Shown here piece by piece: positions 1 through 6,517 of a DNA stretch of 64,000 nucleotides. The notes below the pieces were generated by a model. The model made no database searches and was not told the origin of the DNA. It was given only the letters and a program-made list of their open reading frames with translations. The stretch comes from Halogeometricum limi (GTDB lineage Archaea > Halobacteriota > Halobacteria > Halobacteriales > Haloferacaceae), in the NCBI RefSeq assembly GCF_900115785.1, contig NZ_FOYS01000001.1, positions 62,001 through 126,000 of the forward strand, written 5' to 3'. The translations under genes were made by a program, and so were the position numbers. Each line of letters opens with the position of its first letter. Within the stretch, counting starts at the first letter, position 1.

Positions 1-179
1 CCGTCCAAGTCGACGAGGTGGAGCGTCGTCGCCCCCTCGTCGACCCACCGACGGGCGGCCTCGACGGGCTCGCCGTAGCGTTTCTCGGTGCCGCGTTCGC
101 CCTGTACCAACTGGACCACTTCTCCGTCCTGCATGTCCACCGCGGGAACCACCTCGAACGTCGGAAACGCCTCAGACAT
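1..179 (-). CDS. hisA: HisA isomerase, 5' end only (runs off the left edge)
   Basis: N-terminal 59 residues of the ProFAR isomerase, which converts the formimino-ribotide to the ribulosyl form (PRFAR) in histidine biosynthesis. Visible are the first beta strand ending in PAVDMQDG (the family Asp at the start of the TIM barrel), the phosphate-side loop VQLVQGERG and the second strand TLHLVDLDG, all diagnostic of HisA. The ATG start is followed by a short acidic haloarchaeal leader, SEAFPTFEV. A CTTTAC box about 27 bases upstream of the start fits a leaderless transcript. The gene is divergent from the phosphohexomutase to its right. HisF shares this fold, but the DMQDG and LVDLDG segments favour HisA. 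The rest lies outside the window. Confidence 0.93.
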   Translation of the reverse strand, partial: MSEAFPTFEVVPAVDMQDGEVVQLVQGERGTEKRYGEPVEAARRWVDEGATTLHLVDLD

Positions 180-344
180 GAGAGACGGTGGACGTGCGAC
201 GCGCGTAAAGTCACCGAAGGCGGCGGAACTGTGTCGAGACGGTCGGCGACCGAGCGAACCGTCGCGCGCTCCACTCTCGGGGCGGAATCCCTCGAAAGTT
301 CCGAGTCGGAACCGCTTTGATGCCGGACGCATCAGACAGAGGTA

Positions 345-1709
345 ATGAAACTGTTCGGTTCGAGTGGGACCCGCGGCGTGGTCGGAGACGGCCTCACGCC
401 CGAGTTCGTCCTGCGCATCGCGAAGGCGGCCGGGACGGTCTGGGAATCGGACCGCGTGGCCGTCGCGTGCGATACTCGAACGACGGGCGAGATGTTCTCG
501 AACGCCGCCGTCAGCGGACTCGCGAGCGTCGGCGTCGACGTGGACGACCTGGGCGTCGTCCCGACACCGGGCGTCGTCCGCTACTGCGACCGAGAGAGCG
601 TCCCGGCCGTCGTCATCACCGCCTCGCACAACCCGCCGGAGTACAACGGCATCAAACTCGTCGGCGACGACGGGGTCGAACTCTCGGTGGCCGACGTAGA
701 ACGCGACGAAAACCACGTCCTCGCCGAAGACTTCGCCACCGCGGCGTGGGACGAGGTGGGCGAGGTGCGCGACGTCCAGTCGGCGAACCGCGACTACGTC
801 GACGAGTTGGTCGCCTCCGTGAACCGCGAGGCCATCGCGGACGCGAACCTCACCGTCGCCCTCGACCCCGGCCACGGCGCAGGCTGTCTCACCAGCCCCG
901 AGTTCTTCCGCGAACTCGGCTGTGACGTCGTCACCGTGAACGCCAACCCCGACGGCTACTTCTCCGGTCGGGAGTCCGAACCCGTCGGGAGCAAACTCGG
1001 CGACCTCTGCCGCCTCGTGAAAGCCAGCGACGCCGACGTCGGCGTCGCGCACGACGGCGACGCCGACCGGGCCGTCTTCGTGGACGAGAACGGCGAGTTC
1101 GTCGCCGGCGAAGCCTCGCTGGCCGCCCTCGCGGCCGCCTACTTGGACGAGGGCGACACCACCGTCGCCGCCGTCAACGTCTCACAGCGACTCGTCGACG
1201 TCTGCGAGGACGTGGGCGCGAACCTCGAACTGACACCCATCGGCGCGACGAACATCATCACGCGCATCCGCGACCTGTGGGCCGAGGGCGAGTCCGTTCC
1301 CGTCGCCGGCGAGGGCAACGGCGGCGTCTTCTTCCCGGACTACCGCCTCGTCCGCGACGGCGCGTACGTCGCCGCGAAGTTCCTCGAACTCGTCGCGGAC
1401 CGACCGGTCAGCGAGTTCGTCGCCCCCTACTCGAACTACGTGAACGTCCGCGTCAACCTCCAGTACGACAGCGAGGCCGAGTTGGAGGCGATGCTGGACG
1501 CCGCGCACGACTACGCCGAGTCCTCGGAGGCGACGCCGAACACCACCGACGGCTACCGCCTCGACTACGGCGACGCGTGGGTGCTCGTCCGCCCCTCCGG
1601 AACCGAACCGAAGGTGCGCGTCTACGCCGAGGCGCGGAACGAGGAACGCGCACAGGAACTGGCCGACAGCGCCGAAGCGGCGCTGAGAGACGCGCTCGAA
1701 TCGGTCTGA
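345..1709 (+). CDS. glmM: Phosphohexomutase, GlmM/phosphomannomutase family
   Basis: Alpha-D-phosphohexomutase of 454 residues, full length for the family. It moves phosphate between C6 and C1 of a hexose or hexosamine phosphate; in archaea this feeds UDP-GlcNAc, GDP-mannose and glycan synthesis. Domain 1 begins KLFGSSGTRG and carries the phosphoserine loop TASHNPPEYNGIK near residue 95. The metal-binding loop DGDADRAVF is near residue 240, the sugar-binding GEGNGGVFFPD near 325, and the C-terminal phosphate-binding loop RPSGTEPKVRVYAEA near 415. The ATG is preceded by AGAGGT, a Shine-Dalgarno-like site. Substrate choice (glucosamine versus mannose or glucose) cannot be settled from the motifs; glmM is the usual haloarchaeal label. 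Confidence 0.88.
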   Translation: MKLFGSSGTRGVVGDGLTPEFVLRIAKAAGTVWESDRVAVACDTRTTGEMFSNAAVSGLASVGVDVDDLGVVPTPGVVRYCDRESVPAVVITASHNPPEYNGIKLVGDDGVELSVADVERDENHVLAEDFATAAWDEVGEVRDVQSANRDYVDELVASVNREAIADANLTVALDPGHGAGCLTSPEFFRELGCDVVTVNANPDGYFSGRESEPVGSKLGDLCRLVKASDADVGVAHDGDADRAVFVDENGEFVAGEASLAALAAAYLDEGDTTVAAVNVSQRLVDVCEDVGANLELTPIGATNIITRIRDLWAEGESVPVAGEGNGGVFFPDYRLVRDGAYVAAKFLELVADRPVSEFVAPYSNYVNVRVNLQYDSEAELEAMLDAAHDYAESSEATPNTTDGYRLDYGDAWVLVRPSGTEPKVRVYAEARNEERAQELADSAEAALRDALESV

Positions 1710-1789
1710 AACCGGTCTGAATAGGTCTGAAACCGGTCCAGATCTGTCGGGTCGTTTCGTTTTTGTCGCTACGCGGAGAGTGAGAAGTG

Positions 1790-2314
1790 ATGTCCGTCAC
1801 CGTCCGTCCCGTCGCTTCGTTCGAGGAGTACCTCACGGCGATGCGGACGTGGCGTCTCGCGTGGCGCGCCGCCTTCGACCACGTCGTTCCGGCGGAACAC
1901 CTCCCGTCGGCCGAACTCACGGAGGCACGCCGCGACTCGCTCGAAGCGGTGTACGACGACGTGAGAGACCGCGACGCGGTGTTCGTCGCCGACGCGGGAG
2001 GCGTAGTCGGCTACGCGCATCTCGTCACCGACACCGACCGAACGGGGGCGTTCGTCCCCGACGACGACGCCGAACTGCACGCGCTGTACGTCCGTCCCGA
2101 CCGATGGGGCGAGGGCGTCGGTTCCGCCCTCCTCGAACGGGTGGAGTCGGCCTGTTCGGAGGCGACCCGACTCGTCCTCCAGACGTTCGCCGCGAACGAA
2201 GACGGGAGAGCGTTCTACCGCGCTCGCGGGTTCGAACGGGTCGGCGACCACACGTTCGAGGTGGGCGGCGAGTCGTACCCCACCGTCGTCCTCGCGAAGC
2301 CGCTCAGAAACTGA
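1790..2314 (+). CDS. GNAT-family N-acetyltransferase
   Basis: Protein of 174 residues with the GCN5-related acetyltransferase fold, which transfers acetyl from acetyl-CoA to an amine. The middle shows the strand pattern VFVADAGGVVGYAHLV, then LHALYVRPDRWGEGVGSALL. There the RxxGxGxA-type acetyl-CoA pyrophosphate loop appears as RWGEGVGSALL. The C-terminus has the common motif FYRARGFERVG. I chose the ATG at 1790 over the adjacent in-frame GTG at 1787. It lies 80 bases after the phosphohexomutase gene on the same strand. The substrate is unknown; a ribosomal-protein or small-molecule amine target are both possible. Confidence 0.85.
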   Translation: MSVTVRPVASFEEYLTAMRTWRLAWRAAFDHVVPAEHLPSAELTEARRDSLEAVYDDVRDRDAVFVADAGGVVGYAHLVTDTDRTGAFVPDDDAELHALYVRPDRWGEGVGSALLERVESACSEATRLVLQTFAANEDGRAFYRARGFERVGDHTFEVGGESYPTVVLAKPLRN

Positions 2315-2582
2315 ACAGGCCGAAGAGGAGACAGAGCAGACCGAGGACGAGGAGGGCGACGCCGCGTTCGACCGCTATCTCCGAGGCCGGGTCGTCGGGC
2401 ATCTCGGGCGACTCGCCGGGCGGTGTCAGCCACGCCGTCGGCGCGTCGTCGGCACCGGTCACTTTCTCAGTCGCGTCGCGGCGGTTCACGCGGGCGACGG
2501 CGCGTCGGAAGTTCAGCGCCCGCGCACCGAAGTAGAAACAGGCGAGACCCGTGAGCAGTGCCACCGCGCCGACGACGGACAT
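2304..2582 (-). CDS. Small two-helix membrane protein, function unknown
   Basis: A 92-residue protein with a hydrophobic segment at residues 2-20 (starting SVVGAVALLTGLACFYFGAR), a polar central loop rich in Asp, Glu and Pro, and a second hydrophobic segment near the C-terminus (GVALLVLGLLCLLFGLF). This is the pattern of a small two-pass membrane protein. It begins three bases after the stop of the leftward gene at 2586 and probably ends the hisI transcript. Its last 11 bases overlap the 3' end of the convergent acetyltransferase gene. I do not recognise a named family. The conserved-looking neighbour order and clean coding character support it as real. Confidence 0.7.
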   Translation of the reverse strand: MSVVGAVALLTGLACFYFGARALNFRRAVARVNRRDATEKVTGADDAPTAWLTPPGESPEMPDDPASEIAVERGVALLVLGLLCLLFGLFSF

Positions 2583-2585
2583 CTG

Positions 2586-3722
2586 TCACCCTTCCTCTCG
2601 GAGTTCCGCCGCGAGTGCGTTTCGGGCCTCGCGGAGTTCGCGGCGCTCCGTCTCGACGGCCCCCGACCGGAGTCGGTCGACCTCTTCGTCGGTCAGTTCC
2701 GTCCGCGCCCGCGCCGCCGTCCGGAGGCGTTCGTAGTCGTCGCGTCGGGTGAGTTCGCGAACCTCGCGGAGACGCACGATGGTCTCCTCGCTGGCGAAGG
2801 TGTCGAGGAGCGAGACGAGTTCGCCCGCGCGCCGACGGAGCGTCTCGGCGTCCGGCGGCGGGAACGAGACGCAGAGCGGGTCGGCGTCGAGGCGTTCCAG
2901 ATACGTTCGGTGGACGGCGACGGTGGTCTGGAGGGCCGCCGGGTCCTCGGCGTAGTGGTCGAGTTTCGACCCGGAGTAGTCGGCGTAGTCGAGGAGCGTC
3001 GGAATCGGTTCGTCGGCGTCGGGGCTCTCGGCCGCGAACTCGCGCAGGTCCCGCGGCGGCGTCCGGAAGTCCACGAGCGAGGACCACTCGGCGCGTTCGA
3101 CGAACGAGAGCACGTCGGCGATAGACGCCGATTCGACGAACGAGCGAAACTCCTCGGTGACGGCCTCGTCGTACGCCTCGACGGGGTCTCTGAGGCGTTC
3201 GATGGGCGCGTCGACGTCGGCCTCTCCGAGCGTCTCCAGTCGGCCGAGTTCCGCGAGTCGCTCGTCGATGTCCTTTCGGAGGAGCTTCGCGTCGCGCTTG
3301 GCCGCCGTGAGTTCCTCTCGGGCGGTGCCGCGGCGGTCCAACAGGTCGACGTGGCGACTCGCCGGTTCCAAATCGTCGCGCGCCCCCTCGAAGTCCCGGT
3401 CGCGGAGTCGCCGTCGGTCCATCCGGTCGGCGGCGGCCTCGAACGCCTCGCGGTCCGGCAGGTCCTCGGGGAGGTCCTCGACGAGGCCGAGGAAGGTGTC
3501 TTGGAACTCGACGTACGCCTGAAAGTCGCCGGTTCCCACCGCCGAATCCTCGTATCGGTCGAGCAGTCGCGTCGCCTTCCGGTAGGCGTCCGCGGCCGCG
3601 ACGACGGACTCCTCGCCCACGTCGTCGATGGCCGACTCCGCGTCGGCGTACGCGGCGCGGGCGTCCGCGAGTCGCCCCCGCGCGTCCTCGGCGTCGGCCG
3701 TCGTCGGCGTCTCCTCCGCCAT
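2586..3722 (-). CDS. Coiled-coil protein of the DUF7118 type, function unknown
   Basis: A soluble, very acidic and Arg-rich protein of 378 residues with long helical stretches, e.g. the repeated Leu/Arg/Glu heptads around REELTAAKRDAKLLRKDI near 155-175 and the C-terminal helix RRELREARNALAAELREE. No membrane segment, signal peptide or enzymatic motif is visible. From memory it matches haloarchaeal proteins placed in DUF7118 that follow hisI. The ATG at 3722 lies two bases after the hisI stop, so the two genes are almost certainly cotranscribed and translationally coupled. The role is unknown; the helical make-up would suit a structural or scaffolding job, but that is a guess. Confidence 0.75.
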   Translation of the reverse strand: MAEETPTTADAEDARGRLADARAAYADAESAIDDVGEESVVAAADAYRKATRLLDRYEDSAVGTGDFQAYVEFQDTFLGLVEDLPEDLPDREAFEAAADRMDRRRLRDRDFEGARDDLEPASRHVDLLDRRGTAREELTAAKRDAKLLRKDIDERLAELGRLETLGEADVDAPIERLRDPVEAYDEAVTEEFRSFVESASIADVLSFVERAEWSSLVDFRTPPRDLREFAAESPDADEPIPTLLDYADYSGSKLDHYAEDPAALQTTVAVHRTYLERLDADPLCVSFPPPDAETLRRRAGELVSLLDTFASEETIVRLREVRELTRRDDYERLRTAARARTELTDEEVDRLRSGAVETERRELREARNALAAELREEG

Positions 3723-3724
3723 CG

Positions 3725-4093
3725 TCACTCGTACACGTCGTCGGGGTCGAACACTCGTTCGCCGACGTCGTCGCCGTCGACGGTGCGGTAGAAGCAGGAC
3801 CGGTGGCCGGTGTGGCACGCGCCGCCGGTCTGGTCGACGAGATAGAGCAGGGTGTCGGCGTCGCAGTCGACGCGGACCTCGCGAATCGACTGGGTGTGCC
3901 CGCTCGTGGCTCCCTTCTCCCAGAGTTCGTCGCGACTGCGGGAGTAGTAGTGCGCGCGCCCCGTCTCGCGGGTCAGTTCGAGCGCCTCGGGCGAGACGTA
4001 CGCGAGCATCAACACCTCGCCGGAGTCGGCGTCCTGCGCGACGGCGGGCACGAGTCCGTCCTCGCCGAAGTCCACCTCGACGTCGTCTGTCAT
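3725..4093 (-). CDS. hisI: Phosphoribosyl-AMP cyclohydrolase
   Basis: Third step of histidine synthesis: opening of the adenine ring of phosphoribosyl-AMP. The 122-residue stand-alone HisI shows the family core [20 protein letters not shown], the [18 protein letters not shown] block, the Mg/Zn-binding DCDADTLL segment, and the cysteines of [14 protein letters not shown] that hold the zinc at the dimer interface. No HisE (pyrophosphohydrolase) domain is fused, which is the normal archaeal arrangement. The ATG at 4093 opens an apparent leftward operon with the coiled-coil gene and a small membrane protein. hisA at the left edge is a separate transcript. Confidence 0.96.
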   Translation of the reverse strand: MTDDVEVDFGEDGLVPAVAQDADSGEVLMLAYVSPEALELTRETGRAHYYSRSRDELWEKGATSGHTQSIREVRVDCDADTLLYLVDQTGGACHTGHRSCFYRTVDGDDVGERVFDPDDVYE

Positions 4094-4146
4094 CGACTCG
4101 AACCACGAGAGTCCCGCCGATATGTCTTGTGTACCGCTGGCAGTCG

Positions 4147-4524
4147 TCAGTCCGTGCCGGTCTCCGTCGAGTCGCCGTCGGCCGGCGAAGCGCCTCCGAG
4201 AGCGAGGCCGAGGCCGATACCGGAGAGCGCCGCGCCGACGACGAGGAAGACGAGTGCCCAGCGAAGCGACGAGGGGACGGGAAGCCCGCGGTGGACGCCG
4301 AACAGTCCGACGACGAGGACGAGCGCGGCGGGCGCGCCGTCGAGGAGCGACGTGCGCTCGGGGTCGCCGGTCCACACCGCACGGTGCCGAGTCGTGAGGG
4401 CGCCGCCGACGCCCCAGCAGAGGCCCGCCGTCGCCGCGAGGAGCGGGTCGGGAAACAGCGTGTAGGCGACGAACGCACCGAGGAGCGAACCGGCGACGCC
4501 GACGAAGCGCGTGGTGCGACGCAT
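4147..4524 (-). CDS. Four-helix membrane protein, function unknown
   Basis: A 125-residue protein with about four hydrophobic segments: [44 protein letters not shown] and [21 protein letters not shown]. They are separated by short Arg/Asp loops, and the tail is acidic and Thr-rich. It starts five bases downstream of the prepilin peptidase stop on the same strand, so the two are likely cotranscribed. No named family is recognised. The link to the prepilin peptidase suggests, without proving, a role at the membrane near pilus or archaellum assembly. Confidence 0.68.
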   Translation of the reverse strand: MRRTTRFVGVAGSLLGAFVAYTLFPDPLLAATAGLCWGVGGALTTRHRAVWTGDPERTSLLDGAPAALVLVVGLFGVHRGLPVPSSLRWALVFLVVGAALSGIGLGLALGGASPADGDSTETGTD

Positions 4525-4529
4525 CGACG

Positions 4530-5489
4530 TCAGACCAACCCGAGTGCGCCGACGACGCCGAAGACGATGTCGCCGTAGACGAACGCGACGACGGTGCCGA
4601 AGAACATCGGGACGATGAACGGGATGCCCGGCGAAATCCACACCTCGTCGCGGGTGGCGACCACCTGCAGGCCGTCGCGGAGTTTCTCGGGCGTCGTGCC
4701 GTACGCCGTCGTGTCGATGTCGTCTAGGAACGCCTCCGCACCCCACGGGTCGTCCGCCTCGACGACGCCGCCGTCGACGGCCATCCCGTCGCCCACCGCA
4801 CCGTCAGTCGGGTCGTGCGTCTCGGTGATACTCGTCGGGTCGCGGAGTCTGTCGGGGCGTTCGCGGAGTTCCGACAGCGTCGTACCGCGCCAGCGGAGGT
4901 ACATCCGAAGCGCGTCGATGTCGAGGCCGTTTCGAGTGTAGCCGCCCGTCGTCTCGAACAGGCGACCGTGGGCCGTCGAGAGCGACGAGACGCCGATTCG
5001 GCGACCGAGGAACATCAGCGGCAGTTCGACGTCGCCGTCCACGAGATTTCTCGCGGCGAGTCCGAGCGGGTAGCCGATGGCGAGGACGACGGTGTTCGTG
5101 AGGATGGTCATCGAGAAGACGCCGAGCGTCGTCACGACGAGGGGGAACGACTCGCCCGGAAGCAGGTACGTCGGGAACGTCGGCAGGAGGATGGCGATGG
5201 TGATGAGCGCTTTCGCGTCCGCGCCGCCGAACCCGCCGAGACGCCAGAACAGATACGATAACGGTGCGACGAACAGTAGGCTGATTCCGACGCGGAGGAA
5301 GTAGAGTTGGTCGACCGGACGGAACGAGAGGTGAGACAGCGAGTCCCACACGAGGAGGACGACGCCGAGAAGGACGAGCGGATACCACGTGACCGAGGGG
5401 ACCCGTCGTGTCTCGATGTCTCGCCACGCCGCCCATCCCAAGACGGGGACGATGGCGAGACGGAGGATGTCGGGTACGGACGCGAACAT
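4530..5489 (-). CDS. pibD: Prepilin/prearchaellin peptidase (A24 family)
   Basis: Membrane aspartic protease that removes class III signal peptides from archaellins and type IV pilins. The 319-residue protein starts with a helix holding the first catalytic Asp in the motif [14 protein letters not shown] (near residue 24). The second catalytic Asp lies in [12 protein letters not shown] (near residue 95), the archaeal form of the GxGD motif. Several more membrane helices follow, then a soluble loop, and the C-terminal helix is [21 protein letters not shown]. The family is called PibD or FlaK in archaea. The ATG at 5489 lies behind an ACGATAAC box about 27-30 bases upstream. The stop is five bases from the next leftward gene. 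Confidence 0.9.
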   Translation of the reverse strand: MFASVPDILRLAIVPVLGWAAWRDIETRRVPSVTWYPLVLLGVVLLVWDSLSHLSFRPVDQLYFLRVGISLLFVAPLSYLFWRLGGFGGADAKALITIAILLPTFPTYLLPGESFPLVVTTLGVFSMTILTNTVVLAIGYPLGLAARNLVDGDVELPLMFLGRRIGVSSLSTAHGRLFETTGGYTRNGLDIDALRMYLRWRGTTLSELRERPDRLRDPTSITETHDPTDGAVGDGMAVDGGVVEADDPWGAEAFLDDIDTTAYGTTPEKLRDGLQVVATRDEVWISPGIPFIVPMFFGTVVAFVYGDIVFGVVGALGLV

Positions 5490-5582
5490 ACAGAGCGAAC
5501 GAGTCTGGGGGGAGTTATCGTTTTGGAATTCTGATACCCGGCGAACACGAATCGGAGAGATGTCGGACGGGGGGTACGAGCG

Positions 5583-5747
5583 TCATCGCTCGACGGGAAC
5601 CGAGAGCGTCGACTGAATCCACGCCGTGTACTGTTCGACGTCCTGGATGACGGCGACGACGCCGTCGTCCCCCTCGAATTCGAGGTAGTTGTACGTGCGG
5701 TCGGTGCGCGGTTCGGTGTTCGAGTCGGTGTCGGTGTTGGGTGCCAT
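5583..5747 (-). CDS. DUF7331-type small haloarchaeal protein
   Basis: A 54-residue protein with a Thr/Asp-rich lead of about 18 residues and the conserved core YNYLEFEGDDGVVAVIQD, then AWIQST, ending SVPVER. From memory this core (Y-x-Y-L-E-F-E ... VxVIQDxxxxxAWIQS) is the signature of the haloarchaeal DUF7331 family, whose function is unknown. The predicted fold is a small beta sheet. It is a single gene with a repeat-containing upstream region (5748-5854). No metal ligands or catalytic residues are visible. Confidence 0.75.
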   Translation of the reverse strand: MAPNTDTDSNTEPRTDRTYNYLEFEGDDGVVAVIQDVEQYTAWIQSTLSVPVER

Positions 5748-5762
5748 CGTCGGTGGAGAGTC

Positions 5763-5817
5763 TGGTCGTTGGTGATGGGTGCGGTCGTCGGTGGTGAGTA
5801 CGGTCGTCGGTGTTCGG
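5763..5817. repeat. Short imperfect GGTCGTCGGTG tandem repeats
   Basis: The stretch upstream of the 54-residue gene contains about three imperfect copies of a roughly 19-base unit, each ending in a GGTCGT(C/T)GGTG-like core. It has no convincing gene of its own. The repeats may overlap the promoter of the leftward small gene or may only be a slipped-strand simple repeat. Confidence 0.45.
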
Positions 5818-5854
5818 TTCGTATCGGACGGCGGTGCGGGGTGACAAGCGGCGG

Positions 5855-6073
5855 TCACTCCGTCGCCTCGGCGGTCCAGACCGTTCTGCAGTCCGTACTG
5901 CAGAACAGGTAGACGACGCCCGACCCGTCCGGTGCCGTCGCCGCGGGATGTCTGGCCGTCGGGTCTATCGCCGCCCCGCAGGTCGCACACCGCTTCGGCG
6001 ACCGGGAATCGTCGTCGGAGCGACAGACCGCGGCCACTTCGGAGTCGGAGTCGGAGTCGGAGTGTCGCGTCAT
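5855..6073 (-). CDS. Small zinc-finger protein (DUF7576-like)
   Basis: A 72-residue protein with four cysteines that look like a treble-clef zinc site: CATCGAAID in the middle and FCSTDCRTVW near the C-terminus (C-x2-C ... C-x3-C). The first 25 residues are a low-complexity Ser/Asp tract (SDSDSDSE) encoded by a simple hexamer repeat. Haloarchaea have many such one-domain zinc proteins, thought to be nucleic-acid or protein binders; one family is DUF7576. It lies between two other small leftward genes with gaps of roughly 65-107 bases, so co-transcription is possible but not shown. Confidence 0.74.
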   Translation of the reverse strand: MTRHSDSDSDSEVAAVCRSDDDSRSPKRCATCGAAIDPTARHPAATAPDGSGVVYLFCSTDCRTVWTAEATE

Positions 6074-6138
6074 GTTCGAGCGGTCGGCTGTGGCAAGTTA
6101 GTCTCCGCCGAGGAAACGTCGCCTCGGGCGGTCACGCG

Positions 6139-6426
6139 CTATCGGTGGTCGCCGGGTCGCGCGGCCGACACCGGAGCGACGGAGACGGTGCCGCCGCTCT
6201 CGACGGTGACGCCACACCCCTCGTACTCGAAGGTGAGGTCGACGTCGTGGGGGCGTGTCAACTCCGAGCCGGGGGCGAACAGTGCGTCTAACGCGTCGGT
6301 GTCGACGACGGCGCCGAGCGGAGAGAGTTCGAGAGGGTCGATAGCCCGGACGTCGGCGACGGCGTCGACGACGGTGAAACAGACGCTCTCGTCCGAATTC
6401 ACCCGGACGGTCTTTGGCTCCTGCAT
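6139..6426 (-). CDS. HalOD1 output-domain protein
   Basis: The 95-residue protein fits the HalOD1 family, a stand-alone output domain that in haloarchaea is also fused to receiver or sensor domains. Diagnostic features are the start SVCFTVVDAVADVRAID, then LSPLGAVVDTDALDALF, then the closing strands VDLTFEYEGCGVTVESGGTV. HalOD1 is presumed to pass on signals, but its mechanism is not established. The gene sits immediately downstream, on the same strand, of the large Bat-like sensor-regulator (stop at 6518, 91-base gap), which fits a signalling pair. Confidence 0.85.
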   Translation of the reverse strand: MQEPKTVRVNSDESVCFTVVDAVADVRAIDPLELSPLGAVVDTDALDALFAPGSELTRPHDVDLTFEYEGCGVTVESGGTVSVAPVSAARPGDHR

Positions 6427-6517
6427 GGTGGTGTACGACTCGTCGTAGTAGTGGTACCGCCAAGACCCTGTGGCGTATCCAGATAGCCTCCGCGCTCGGC
6501 AGGGGCCGTATACTGAT

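Noticed and set aside
4920-4950. CCGTTTCGAGTGTAG, a partial ORB-like string inside pibD
   Set aside because: Lacks the G-string and matches only the central GTTTCG; many such partial matches are expected in this base composition.
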